Positions 1 through 11,077 of a DNA stretch of 64,000 nucleotides are shown piece by piece. Position numbers and translations under genes: made by a program. Source of the DNA: Calendula officinalis (taxonomy: Eukaryota; Streptophyta; Magnoliopsida; Asterales; Asteraceae); contig OY970820.1 of NCBI GenBank assembly GCA_963853835.1, forward strand, positions 30,156,873 to 30,220,872, read 5' to 3'. Every line of letters begins with the position of its first letter. The stretch's first letter is position 1. The notes under the pieces were generated by a model, which had not been told where the DNA came from, searched no databases, and was given only the letters and a program-made list of their open reading frames with translations.

Positions 1-1205
1 ATTTTATTTTTCAAATTAATTTTGGAATTATTTTCGGGATTATATTCAATATCAGATTCTTCTTCAATCATTTGTACAGTTGTTGCAGAACAAGCAGCAT
101 TTGAATTTAAATTAATTTTTTCACCGTTAATTGGTCCTTTAACAGTAGTACGTTTTCTGGGCCATAATTTCAGCCCGGTTTTAGTAGCACGAGCTATCGG
201 GCCGGACATTGACGTTGACTTTGACTTTGATGTTGGCTTCTCAATAGGACCAGAATAAGTGATGTTTCGATGCTTACCGGAATACGGGATTGAACTACCG
301 AGCGGGCCAGAATAGAAATCGTTTAAATTATTTGTTCTTGATAACGGCCCAGATCTGGAAATTATGTCTCCCAACGGGCCAGATGAAAATCGGGCAATTC
401 GATACTCAGAAGGGTGGATTGAAGTTTGAATCAATGCAGAAACAGATTGACTTCGATTCATATGATCAGAATCTAAAGAACCAGAATTTTCAGCTGCAAG
501 AGGTAAAATATGATTAATTCCAAAAACATGCCCGATTCTGTTAAAAATGGTGAAAATAGATCTTGCAAGAAGGAAAACCACATAATCATGAGTTTTATTC
601 CATAAAGAAATCTCTTTTAATCGTTTGACTTCTTGTTGACTCCATTGTAATTTCTTCATATATTCAACCAAAGTTATGCTATCTTGATCATCGTTGTTCT
701 TCATTCTCCTCGAAATTTGTTCAAGTTCTGTAATTGTTTCCATTTCTTGATACAAATTTGCATTAACGAAGACGAGTTTTTCCATCTTTTTAACTTTCTT
801 GTTCATCTTCTTCCAAGTCAACTGCCAATGATACTGGTCAACCCCGGATTTGACCAAATCATCGTATGCGCGTTCGAAGCATTTTAAAAACGGGTCATTA
901 CATTTTTTTGCAAGACGGGTTACAACCCGTGCAACGTTTTCCAAATTATGTAGCATTTCAGCACAAATTAAATCTACAATGTAACCATCATTATCAGATA
1001 CAAGCTTTTTGATACCTACTGAGTTACTGATTTCGTCCCTTAATTTCATAACTTGTTTATCAGTAAGAGAATTCCATTGATGAACTAATTTTGAAAGTAA
1101 GCTTGCTACTTCAAATGCCAAAACTCCAATTCGGGCCTTTTCTTGACCAAATTCATGTTTTTTTGAAGTTTTCCATAGACCACGGAACCATGACTCAGCC
1201 ACCAT
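1..1205 (-). CDS. PSK SIMULATOR-like protein (DUF3475/DUF668 family), 5' part, cut by window edge
   Basis: An uninterrupted frame of about 401 codons runs from the ATG at 1205 leftward off the window with no stop. The N-terminus (MVAESWFRGLWKTSKK) leads into a clear DUF3475 domain at about residues 25-85, with the landmarks GVLAFEVASLLSKLVHQW and SVGIKKLVSDNDGYIVDLIC. A conserved segment WKKMNKKVKKMEKL...NANLYQEMETITELEQ follows at about residues 145-180. After residue 250 the chain is Ser/Gly/Pro-rich with at least five SGPL or SGPI motifs, then a basic stretch (LWPRKRT). The DUF668 domain expected at the C-terminus would lie beyond position 1. Arabidopsis PSI proteins of this family act in growth promoted by phytosulfokine and brassinosteroid; that role is family knowledge and is not shown here. 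No intron is needed in the visible part. Confidence 0.88.
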   Translation of the reverse strand, partial: MVAESWFRGLWKTSKKHEFGQEKARIGVLAFEVASLLSKLVHQWNSLTDKQVMKLRDEISNSVGIKKLVSDNDGYIVDLICAEMLHNLENVARVVTRLAKKCNDPFLKCFERAYDDLVKSGVDQYHWQLTWKKMNKKVKKMEKLVFVNANLYQEMETITELEQISRRMKNNDDQDSITLVEYMKKLQWSQQEVKRLKEISLWNKTHDYVVFLLARSIFTIFNRIGHVFGINHILPLAAENSGSLDSDHMNRSQSVSALIQTSIHPSEYRIARFSSGPLGDIISRSGPLSRTNNLNDFYSGPLGSSIPYSGKHRNITYSGPIEKPTSKSKSTSMSGPIARATKTGLKLWPRKRTTVKGPINGEKINLNSNAACSATTVQMIEEESDIEYNPENNSKINLKNK

Positions 1206-2533
1206 TTCTTACCTCGAAAGATATTTGAAGCAGTGATCTTGCAGCTGAGCCCAATAGCAGTCAAGAGATTCTGAATTAAATGTCATAAAAATTAAAAATT
1301 TCATCAAAATCAGCAACATCAAATTAATATTGTGATATTTATAAATACAAGTTATGACATTGTAAACATATTGAAGTATAGTACAGCTTATAGCAGAAGA
1401 CAGGATACAGTTGAAGGAATGAAAGAATCATGGTAGAACCAGAAGTACCACCTTTGACTTCAAAAGTCAAAGCATGGATCTTCCAACTCTGGAACGGAAT
1501 GGGAGTGAGCTGACATGTTACTATGATGAATTCACAATTGATTTGCTTTTTTGCCTAGAAAAATTACATTGGACAGTTCATGCAAAAAGGTATCATTTCT
1601 CTATTTTATTCTATGTGAAATTACAGTGATTAAACCACATTAACCGTCTAAAATTAACTGTCACATATATATTGATTGATGAAGCATTCCTACTTAGTCA
1701 ACCAATAGCGAAAAACCTACTGCAACCTAAAAGAAAATTTGACTTGCGAAAGCATAATAAAATATGTAAATTAATTTCATTATTACCCTACTACAATGTC
1801 GATTTGAGAATTTGAATCCCTTGGACTTGAATCAGATATCGGTAAAGAGATCTATTGAAAATTTGAACTAATACAATACTAATACTGACTCTATAAAGCA
1901 AATTCCATGAAATTGACTCCAAATTGAAGTGAATTTCATCTCATTCTGATTAATCGAACTCCAGCATCTATTCAATGTCTTAAAACAAAACCTACGTACG
2001 TTCTAGAACATCAATTTAGTGAATCGTAGTCGAAATTCAATCAAAATCAGTTTAATCTTTCAAGTAACAACATTCGGTTCGGATTCTAACTTAGTTCCGA
2101 AATGTACAATCTCAGCTCGATACACTCAAACCGATTCAGAAAACGAATTAAACAAGCTCCGATTCAAAAGCCACACTCCAAAACACTTGCTAACATGTCT
2201 AACATCAACAGAAAACTAAACAAATCAAACCATTGGAAACAACTTATACAAACCAAACCCTAGGCCTTCAAGTACTAAACAGAATTTAACAGCAAATGAT
2301 CAAGTAGTATCCATTTGCCAGAAGAAGAAAAACACACCGATTTTATCTGTTGAAGAAGAGTGCAATCTTCATAGCACCGACTTCAAGGTCTTGAAATGAG
2401 AGAGATAGAGAGAGAAAGAGGGGAGAGAGAGTGAGAGCGCATATCATGGACACTCTACTCACATGGTCGAGAAACCGAGTGAACTTTGAAAACGAGATGT
2501 ATGATTGAAAAGAAATTACTTTATTAGAAGATG
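1206..2533. other. Upstream region of the DUF3475 gene
   Basis: No coding region is recognised. A GA-rich purine tract on the plus strand (about 2395-2440), which is CT-rich on the gene strand, resembles plant 5' UTR microsatellites and may mark the first non-coding exon. Small ATG frames such as 2019-2219 have no recognisable content. A TSS and a 5' UTR intron are possible but cannot be placed. Confidence 0.4.
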
Positions 2534-2676
2534 TTTGGGAATGTTTTTAAAAAGCTACTTATTGATTTATTGACTTTTTGAGAAGTCAAAATTAAAAAGT
2601 AAGGAGCTTCTTACTTTTTGATTTTGGCTTCTCAATAAGTCAATAAGCACTTTTAAAAGTTTATCCAAACATTCCC
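2534..2676. mobile_element. Short palindromic MITE (hairpin)
   Basis: The two halves are near-perfect inverted repeats: GGGAATGTTT near the left end matches AAACATTCCC at the right, and CTTATTGA...TTTTTGAGAAG matches CTTCTCAATAAG...AATAAG. The unit is about 143 bp and nearly all of it folds back. The TTTGGGAATG-type terminus is common in hAT-derived MITEs. No convincing target duplication was found, so the family is uncertain. Confidence 0.6.
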
Positions 2677-5139
2677 TTAAGTCCTTTTTGATTTATTAAA
2701 TGTGTTTTGCATGCCCTTGTAAACAAATATTAATTTAAAAGGTCACTACTTTTCAAATATTCTTTCTTTATAGTTTCAAAAGATGCAAAATGGAGTATTA
2801 TTTGTAGGTGAAACTTTTGCACGCAATATTCATTATGTAATACATGATGTAATAAAATTTAACACCTCTAAGTTTTAAGCATATTTCTACCATTTAATGC
2901 ATGTCATAAAATGTGATATATAACATCCTATGTTTGTGTCAGCTATGTTCTAATTGACGATGTACATCAACGATCTATAGTGTATTACAATAATACACTA
3001 CAAGGGTGTGTCTAAAAGGACCCCTTAGTAAAAAGGTCTGCTTCAACTCTATTCTCGATGTTTTTGTGTAACATCCTGAGACCCGGCCTAGAATTTTTAT
3101 TACTTTTGGTAAGTAATTTAATTGTTTATTGTTTTATATAAATTATTTGATTTAATTATATTTAAGTGTATTTTAACCATGGGGTTAAATTAGTAAAACT
3201 GAGATATTTAAATGTTAAAATGATTTTTACATATTTGGGTTCATTTCTGAACCAGAGTTCTAAAAATATCTTCGTTGTTAAAATTGGAGTTAGTTAGGTC
3301 TAAATTAATTATCTGCGAACCTAATACCCTGTACTGTGTTTTAATGAATATATTTGTGTTGGGGGTGGGGGTACGTGTTATGTGTAGGGGCAGATGTCAT
3401 TTGCTCTTTCTTCCCTCTTGTTCCTTTCCCAGCCACGACACAAACACACACTACACACACAATTAAACTTTCTTCCAAATTGATGCTTGAAACTTGAAAA
3501 TCTTGCCTTCTAATTGTGATTTTCGGATTCTAGAAGCAATCTAAGTAAGTTCCCTTTCTTCTTAAGCTAGGGTTTCATGTTCTTGAGTATTGGATGAACT
3601 AGAGTTTTGTGTTAATGGGTTTTCTATGGAGTTCTTGTTGAATCATGCTTAGAATTCGAAATTGTTAGATGTTTTGGTGTTTATTTGAGTTATTGCAAGT
3701 GTTATGTGTATTATGGATAGTTTTGACTTGGTTGGTGAAGCTTCCATGAAAGCTCCATCAATGGAGATTTTGGGGAAGAAGGGTTAAAACCTAAATTGCT
3801 TGAAATTGTGTTCTATGCCTAAAAGATGTATGTTTAGGTTTAATAACATGTTAGAAGTGATAAATTGTGTTTATGTTTGATGTGATTTAAATTGGATGAA
3901 TTTAGCTAGATTAAATAGGTGTTTGGGTGAAATTTGGTAAAAATCCCGTTAGCACAAAAAAAAGGCAGATTTTGACCATTTTGCAAAAATCATATAAAAT
4001 CAACCGTAACTCCGTTTTGGGCGTGTGACCAGTCGATTCGAAGGTCTAAGAGTCTACTTTATTAATATCATAATTTCATGAACTGATAAGGTCAGAACAG
4101 TAGTTATATTTCTGAGTAAATAGCAGGTGGTCAAATGTATTTTTTAAGGTTAAACTTGTATTGATTATTTTGGGTGTTTCAAAGTATAAATAATTAACAT
4201 GAAGTTGGTTAATATATGGTAATTTTATACTTGATAAAATGATAATTAAGAGTTTGTAAACATTGGAAGTTAATAAAACGTTTTTGACCCGTTTGGGCCT
4301 TACATGATGAAACTTGACTAAATTGCATATATTTAGCATTTGACTTATACTTTGAATGTTTAGTTGGAATTAAAATGTCATTAGGATGTTTATGAAAGTG
4401 TTAATTGATGAATGGATTATTATATGGTGGTGTTTGGATGATTTTTAGGTAAAAAGTCATGAACTAGTCAAATTGGTAAAATGAGACCTTAACTTGGAAA
4501 TTGTTAGTCATTGTTGTAGTTCAATAAACTGATCATATAAGAGTTTTATAAAGTATATTAACATGTCTTAATTGGTAGTTTGTGGTTTTGACCCGTTTTC
4601 TAGAATTGCTAGTTAAATTCATGAATTGTTGACTTTGGTCAAACCTGTAAGTTGACTTTAGTCTTGGATGACTTGTAAACTTGGGACTATCAATTTCATG
4701 TCATAAATGTGTTACTTGATTAATTGGAAGTATGTTTGAGGTAGTTTCGGGTCTTGACCCATTTGGTTGTTAAATTGTGCAATTTGACTTAAATAAAGTC
4801 AAAGTTGGTTAAGCTTGTATATGGATGCAAGTAGTATGTCAATAACTTAAATTAGTGGTAAATGGATAACTTGACAATGTGGTATTAGTAAATTGCAAGT
4901 TTGACTTGATTAAGTGTCCCGACCCGTTTGGGCCGATTATGTGCAACTTGGATATAAATGCATGATGAATTGCTTGGAAGTGACTTAATGGAATTATAGA
5001 CATTGTCAATTAATATGTTTTGAAATGCAAGTGTTAAGTTGTCAATTGGTTGTACACATATAATGGTTTGACTTATAATTTGTACTTGTTGCAAAGTTAA
5101 TGATTTCGGGTAACTAATTCGGTATTCGTTTTGTTACAG

Positions 5140-5198
5140 GAAAAGGAAAAGAAACTCAGTGATATAAGACTACTGAGTTCTTCACAAGGGAAGCTAAG
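5140..5198 (+). other. Exon-like hairpin module in LTR (family 1 copy)
   Basis: A pyrimidine-rich tract ending TTGTTACAG (splice-acceptor-like) precedes 59 nt that end AAG before GTGAGTGG (splice-donor-like). Inside, ACTCAGT and ACTGAGT pair as a stem. The same arrangement occurs in every large LTR in this window (see 10992, 14266, 19820, 21865 and 36355). Function is unknown; splicing is inferred from signals only. Confidence 0.5.
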
Positions 5199-5289
5199 GT
5201 GAGTGGACTTAACCTTCTTTCTTGTGTGATGTACAAAATTAGGAAATGGGATAGTTTTGAGAAAAAATGCAGGATTTGGTATCTGGGGG

Positions 5290-5379
5290 AGTTCGCGTCG
5301 CGAACTCGTGTTCGCGATCGGTAACTCGGGTCAGAGAAATGGGGTCTTGGTCGTGAAGAAGTTCGCGGATCGTGAACTT
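5290..5379 (+). repeat. TTCGCG palindrome cluster in LTR
   Basis: Overlapping palindromes GTTCGCGTCGCGAAC and TTCGCGATCG are followed by further GTTCGCGG and GATCGTGAAC units. The cluster sits about 90 nt downstream of the donor-like end of the exon-like module, after a conserved ATGCAGGATTT. Confidence 0.7.
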
Positions 5380-6378
5380 GGTCATGAGCAGATTTCTTGG
5401 TTGATTTGGGAAAATTCATTTTTCTTGGTTTTCATTGATTTTCCAGTGGTACCATTAATTGTGGGATTGTTAATGGTAGTATGTGCACATGTTTTCTTAG
5501 AGGTTAGCTATGGTGGTTTTCGGCTACGCTTCGTTACTCTTGGCGGGGGCGATCGGACTCCTTCGTATTCGTTACGTAAGGAGGGATCACCGTGCCTCTA
5601 GTAAAGAAGCCATCGGTTGACTGTTGTTGGCCGACAACAGTTGAAGGTCCTCGTCCGACCGCCGATCCTCTTTTAACGTCCAATTGCTTGTGGAAGTTTG
5701 GACGGGTTTTCCCCTATTGATTTCTCTTGATTTTCTAATTTGTTGTGGTTATGCAAATTGATGTTTATTTCTATTCACTTAGCTTTGTGCTAATCCCTCA
5801 TTTGTTGACTCTTTTCAGGTTGTGGATTTGGCTTGACTAGAGTCGGATTTTGGAAGTCTGACCGTACTCTGATTTTGTAAACCGGGTCGAGCCTGTTTTT
5901 AGTAACACCTTTAAATGTTTTATATATTTTGGTTAATATGTAAATGGCCTTTATAATATGTAATAAATAGGGTTTATAGTTTTCTAAAATCGCTTCCGTA
6001 TGCATATTAAAAAAAAAAAAAAGGCTCTAAGATTGTGGTGTTACATTTTGATTGGATTTCTAGTGCAAACTTGTCGGGCCAGAGGAAAAAAGGTCTGCTT
6101 AGTGTCTTTTATATATACCTTTGGATTATTTGGAGGTATAGAAACGGGAAGGTTTTCAAGTCGCCGGAGGATTATTTTAAATGTCTCAAGGGTGGCTACT
6201 TTCAGGCGATTTCTTTTTTTTTGGATTAAGCATCGGGCCCCTTCATGTAACTTAGCTAATAGATGGTCCGATTGGTGTAATGCCCCTTTTTCTTGTTTTT
6301 AATGCTCCTGTTGTTGTCTTGTTTCTAGCTCCTTGCTAGTTGTCCCTTTTCTTTAATATAGCTGCTGTTCAAAAAAAA

Positions 6379-8160
6379 GTAAAAAAACCATGATTACTTG
6401 ATGATTATAATGATTAGTAATAAATGTGACAAAATGACAAGTAATAAATGTTTTCCTTTTTTTTCTACTAATTAAATGTGACATTTTTAATCTTTTCTTT
6501 TATATTTTCTATAAAAAAATAATAAATCTTAAAACGTTTATAGATTAATAAAATACAATTAATATTACATAAAAACAGGTTCATAATTATTATAAATATT
6601 TGCAAAACTCTTCTTAACTACTAACATATGAGTCTTTTCATCAAGACGTAATGTTACTTTTTTATAAATTATTATAAATATTTGCAAAACTCTTCTTAAC
6701 TACTAACATATGAGTCTTTTCATCAAGACGTAATGTTACTTTTTTTATATGCCCTCCAAAGTGGACGTACAACTCTATTATATGTGGAAACAATAATCAA
6801 TCTTATGTCTAACATTGTCATCTATTTTTCAGATGATAGTACAATTGAAACGTTGCATTTATGACTTAATGTTACTTTTTTGGTTATATAAAATGTAAAT
6901 AAGTTAACAGTTTAGAACTATATTTCAAGTGTAACCATTAAAATGTTGCATTTATGATGTTACCTATAATAATAAATTATCAAATTATTGTATATATATA
7001 ATATATAAATATTAATTAAAAAAGAAAAATCTTCATTTAAGAAATGACGTCTAATATATTTATGTTTTTTGTTAAAATATTATTTTAAATTAATAATTTA
7101 TTTATATTTGTTATAAAAAATATAAGTGTAAGAAACTTTTTTAAAAAAGCAAAAATTAAATTCAGATATTAAATAAAATATATTTTCCTCTCTCTATTTG
7201 TCTCTCTCTCGATCTCGATTCTCGTACCTACTTTTCTGTGCCCATCTCTTTTTCTTCTTTAAAGAAAATCATGCATTAATATCTCTCATCCCAATATAAA
7301 TTAATTTATTATAAAAATATTAAAGGGTTCATTTAGTAGGACCCTAATACAATGTGTCTATTAATGACTCAACTAAAGATTGTTCGGATTATTCTTAGAC
7401 ATCAATTGAACGTGTCATCATGTCAACCGATAATCTCTCATTTTAATTAACTCATTGTTTTATCACTTTAACTTTTTTCTAATTCATATTCTAAGAAAAT
7501 AAGATAAACCCAATACATAAACAAAAGGTTACCATTAATAATAGAAAATGTATTAAATAGTTGTAATATATAGATTTTATTGATATAAAAATGTATAATA
7601 CAGTTATATATTAGAAATTGTCCATGTAATATTTCTTATATCATGCGACAAAATAATAACTTTTTTTCCTTCATATTATCCTAAAATAAAATAAGCCATT
7701 ACATATTGGTACAAACTTGAAATTTTAAGGGGCATAAATACAAAATAATAGAAGTAAATGCTGATATGCATCAACTAAACATAATAAATGGAAATGAGAT
7801 GCAAACACAAAAAACACCTCACTATCAAGGTAATGGACCACAGGGAGACGTCCGTGCTATTTACCGTTTTGACCTTCCACGGCGGCGTTACACGTCATCC
7901 GTCGGGAGTAGGCCAAACCTGTCCCACTCACCCACCAAAACCTACCGGAATTTGTCGCAGCCCTACTTTTTGTATCTGTCCCTTTCACTTGATCCCTCCA
8001 CACCCAACAAATTTCACATTTACACGGCTCCCCAGTTCCCACCCTTTTCATTAGTGGGTCCACGTGTATTATGCTCAAATCCATGTCTATTTATCAAAAG
8101 CAAGATAACCTAATTTCATATAGCTGACGGATTCGATCATTATTCCAGATAAATATTTAA
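6379..8160. other. Intergenic, AT-rich, no gene recognised
   Basis: Apart from the 82-bp duplication, the stretch holds AT-rich sequence and a CT-rich tract at about 7187-7222. The segment 7830-8070 is less AT-rich and contains a G-box-like CCACGTG (about 8059). It has overlapping open frames on both strands (for example 7766-8113 plus and 8084-7857 minus), none with recognisable protein motifs. It could be a promoter or a decayed element. Confidence 0.5.
6586..6745. repeat. Tandem duplication, 82-bp period, two copies
   Basis: The sequence from ATTATTATAAATATTTGC to TAATGTTACTTTTTT occurs at 6586-6667 and again at 6668-6745 almost unchanged. A third, partial CTTAATGTTACTTTTTT recurs near 6866. 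Confidence 0.85.
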
Positions 8161-9041
8161 GGGTCATACTATTTTAACAACTCTATTATATTTTTTGACA
8201 TCCCTATAGTAGAGATTTTTGCTTTTTAGATTTCCAATGTCCATTTAAATAATTTTATATATATAATAAGATAAACTAGTCAAATTTTAAATATTGAGAT
8301 TTGTAATTCTCTCTCTTAATTTGTACAGCTTTTAAAGTCTTCTCTCTTATATTCTCTCACACACATATAAAGTATTCTCTCTCTTATATGCAACCACCAC
8401 CATCTCCACCATCATCCCTACCGAAAACCACCACCATCTCCAGCACCATCCCTACCGAAAACCACCACCATCCCTACCGAAAACCACCACCACCCCCACT
8501 GAAAACCACCATCGTCTCCACCAGAAACCACCCCCATCCGCACTAACCACCATCCGCCGTCGTCTAACAATATCAGACAACCACCATCATCTTCTTCCAA
8601 TCAAAAAAACAAACATGCAAAGCATATCCGTAACAAGAGTGAGAGAGGGGAAGAGATGAAACATATCAAAACACAAACCCACTTCAAGACCACCACCACC
8701 ACCCACCGCTAACCACCACTTTAACACACTTTCGGTTGTGTCGGATCCGTCCAGCCCATCTCTGGCAGTGAACCATGGCCTACTTCTTGTACTCATGTAG
8801 ATTAACGTCGTAAGTAGTTGCAAGTATTCTAATCCTATAGACAAAAAATGAACATACAAAGAAAAATAATAAAATGGAGAGAGAAAGAGAAAAGAAAAAA
8901 GTGGAAAGAGAGAGAGGAAGGGAGTGAGAACGAAAAAGGGAGAGAGGAGGAAAGAGAAAGAATTAAGGGGGTATTTAATTTTATATTAAATAATTTTGGT
9001 ATGTCAAAATAGATGAGTGGTATGTCAAAATAGGCATTCCC
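8161..9041. mobile_element. 881-bp non-autonomous TIR transposon (TSD ATATTTAA)
   Basis: The left end is GGGTCATACTATTTTAACA. The reverse complement of the right end is GGGAATGCCTATTTTGACA, and the two share GGG and CTATTTTRACA. The 8-bp sequence ATATTTAA flanks both sides exactly (8153-8160 and 9042-9049). The core is CT-rich on the left, CCACCA-repeat-rich in the middle (8390-8580) and GA-rich on the right. No transposase is visible. An 8-bp duplication suggests hAT, while the loose TIR could also fit a MULE. Confidence 0.65.
8390..8580. repeat. CCACCA-type low-complexity tract
   Basis: Imperfect reiteration of ACCACCACCATC and CCCTACCGAAAACC units inside the TIR element. It creates open frames on both strands that have no meaning as genes. 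Confidence 0.75.
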
Positions 9042-9138
9042 ATATTTAATAGATTATCAAAAAAAGTTTAGAAATATCAATGATAATAGTTATATCATGT
9101 ACATCACTAGCAAAAAGCTTGGCCAACCCATTATAAAT

Positions 9139-9352
9139 TCTAGTACCCTTTGGAAAAAATCAATTTTCGGTTCGGTTTTTTAGGCCAAATGTTCATCCTT
9201 TTCTGAAGACCGAAACAAAACTGATGGAACTGAAACCGAACATGATGAATTTTCAAAACCGAACCGATAACATATTTTTAGTTTCGGTTTGGTTCATTTT
9301 TAGTCGGTTTTCAGTTCGTTTTTTTCGGTCCAAATGCTCACCCCTATTAAGG
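9139..9352. repeat. CGGTTCGGTTT-type dispersed repeat
   Basis: Interspersed TTCGGTTCGGTTT, GAACCGATAAC and TTTTTCGGTCC units end CACCCC. Similar CGGTTC-rich blocks occur at about 30697-30975. This looks like a non-coding dispersed repeat of the kind common in dicot genomes. Ends and target duplication were not resolved. Confidence 0.55.
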
Positions 9353-10062
9353 ATCTATTAAAAACCACACTTTTATTCTACGAAATTATACTCGCCTAAA
9401 CCCCAATTATCTAATGATAATAAAACCAACATTTATCTACTATCAATAAAAAGACTAATAAATACTTATTATCTCATACAGTTGTAACACCGCAAAATTT
9501 AAAAACCATTTTTCTAAATAAAAGATGCGGAAGCATACGATAATAACTAAGTCTTAAGTTTAGGTTTACAGTCCAAACGTCCCAAATTAGTTTCCAAAAT
9601 AAACATTGTGTAAACGGTGTCACTTAACGAAATGACTCATACAAACATATTTTATCGAGCTTGGTCAGTCATCCCGTCCAAAGCACCGTCCAACCTGAAA
9701 AGGAGTCAACGGGGGAGGGATTAGCACAAAGCTGAGTGAATGACTAAAATCTACAAATTCTGTAAAGCACAACAAGCAAGCAAGGAAGTAACAACTCCGA
9801 AGGGGTAACCAAATATGAAAGGATCGGCGGCTCTGCCGAACCTTAAACCATGGTTGGCCATAACCATGGTAACCGATAGCGTTGTACACGATGACCCAGT
9901 AAACCCCCTTACGTGTAAAACATACAGGTAAGGTCCGAATACCGCGATCAACAATACACTATGCCCAACCGTTATCCATCCGACACTGACCTCATCCCTA
10001 ATGTGCACATTGTCATATATAGTAGTCTTCCAGCAACTAGGTATACATATCACTATCATATA

Positions 10063-10326
10063 CTCCCTCCGTCCCCTAATAAAGTTTCCATTTCTATCAA
10101 AATATTTGTCCCAAAATAAAGTTCCCATTTCTCAAATTAGAGGGACCCACTCAATAAAATAATATTATTACCATGTACTTCACCACTAACTATCTTTAAA
10201 AAACTCTTTCTCTCTCTAAAATAACCTTATATTTTAATCAAATTTATTATCAAGACCCCACCACTAACTAACTCCTAAAAACTTGTGCCTAATTGAAATG
10301 GGAACTTTATTAAGGGACGGAGGGAG
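10063..10326. mobile_element. Stowaway MITE (Tc1/mariner type, TSD TA)
   Basis: The terminal inverted repeat is CTCCCTCCGTCCCCTAATAA at the left and its match CTTTATTAAGGGACGGAGGGAG at the right (shared arm CTCCCTCCGTCCC). TA dinucleotides flank it at 10061-10062 and 10327-10328. The 264-bp size and the CTCCCTCCGT terminus are diagnostic. It lies inside the solo LTR, so it inserted later. Confidence 0.93.
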
Positions 10327-10446
10327 TAATTATCATATCACAAATAATTATATAACCCACAAAAGCATGTAATAAAAGTTTGCGCCGAAACACAGTCCAG
10401 ACATCTTCGCGCTCTGCGAAGATGATCACGTTCCAGTCCCAAATTA

Positions 10447-10845
10447 GCGGAGCAACACTAACGGATCAACACTAACGGATCAACATTAACGAATCAGCAT
10501 TAACGGATCAGCACTAACGGATCAGCACTAACTGAGTCAGCACTAACGGATCAGCACTAACTGAGTCAGCACTAACTGATCAGCACTAACTGATCAGCAA
10601 TAACGGAGTCAGCACTAACATGATCAACACTAACTGATCAGACTAACTGGGTCAGCACTAACGGGGTCAGCACTAACTGATCAGCACTAACTTGCTGCTG
10701 TTTAAAAAAAAATTGATCAGCACTAACTGATCAGCACTAACGGGGTCAGCACTAACTGATCAGCACTAACGGGATCAGCACTAACGGGGTTAGCACTAAC
10801 TGATCAGCACTAACGGGGTCAGCACTAACTGATTGCAACCAAATA
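10447..10845. repeat. 14-16-bp minisatellite (CAGCACTAACTGAT family)
   Basis: About 27 imperfect units of the form CAGCACTAAC followed by GGATC, TGATC, TGAGTC or GGGGT run across this stretch, broken once by TTGCTGCTGTTTAAAAAAAAA near 10693. The unit variants alternate irregularly, as expected from slippage and unequal exchange. One unit also separates the two copies of the exon-like module at about 10927. Confidence 0.88.
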
Positions 10846-11077
10846 CAAGTTGGAGATTAAATCCACACACTGTAACCTTCTCCTTGCCACCAACTCAGTA
10901 GTCTAATGTCACTGAGTTTTCCTCCCAGCACTAACGGGGTCAACACTAACTGATTGCAACCAAATACAAGTTGGAGATTAAATCCACTCACCGTAACCTT
11001 TTCCTTGCCACCAACTCAGTAGTCTAATGCCACTGAGTTTTCCTCCCGTTTCCTGTGAATCCAAATGAATACCGAAT
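10789..11077 (-). repeat. 289-bp direct repeat, left copy (intact host LTR sequence)
   Basis: Matches 21662-21950 base for base as far as I can read, from GTTAGCACTAACTGATC to AATACCGAAT. It is host LTR sequence that continues across the insertion point of the nested element as if that site were empty, and is then joined at 11077 to the nested element's internal region. Confidence 0.88.
10992..11052 (-). other. Exon-like hairpin module (host LTR family, left copy)
   Basis: On the minus strand TTCACAG precedes 61 nt ending ACG before GTGAGTGG. The stem is AACTCAGT/ACTGAGTT. A second, tandem copy lies at about 10871-10931, where the donor-like GTGAGT has become GTGTGT. Confidence 0.5.

Larger units (their letters stand above)
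3067..6045 (+). mobile_element. Solo LTR of an LTR retrotransposon (TG...CA, TSD TTTTG)
   Basis: The unit starts TGTAACATCCTGAG and ends GTGGTGTTACA, so it has the TG...CA ends of an LTR. It is flanked by a perfect 5-bp duplication, TTTTG at 3062-3066 and again at 6046-6050. At 2979 bp it is a large LTR. No internal domain, PBS or second LTR is adjacent, so it is a solo LTR left by LTR-LTR recombination. It carries the exon-like module at 5140-5198 and the TTCGCG cluster at 5290-5379 shared with the other LTRs here. Open frames inside it (for example 5257-5601) show no protein similarity I recognise. Confidence 0.88.
3040..6378 (+). pseudogene. LINE 3' end fragment, split by the solo LTR
   Basis: After the LTR, codons read DWISSANLSGQRKKGL, then LWIIWRYRNGKVF, and in a shifted frame FFWIKHRAPSCN...WSDWCNAPF. 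The last two are hallmark motifs of the C-terminal end of plant LINE ORF2 (the zinc-binding region after reverse transcriptase). The 3' end is followed by an A-rich tail at 6368-6389. Removing the LTR and one TTTTG copy joins FNSILDVF on the left to DWISSAN on the right in one frame, so the LTR landed in a LINE copy that was already short. The left limit (about 3040) is approximate. Frameshifts make it inactive. Confidence 0.65.

Noticed and set aside
5257..5601. 114-codon ORF in the solo LTR
   Set aside because: It crosses the TTCGCG palindrome cluster of a non-coding LTR and is not kept in the related LTRs.
7766..8113. 115-codon ORF as a small gene
   Set aside because: Overlapping frames of similar length exist on both strands, with no recognisable motif and proline/histidine bias from local composition.
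10447..10845. CRISPR-like regular repeats
   Set aside because: Units are 14-16 bp with no unique spacers of constant length, in a plant retroelement LTR; it is a minisatellite.
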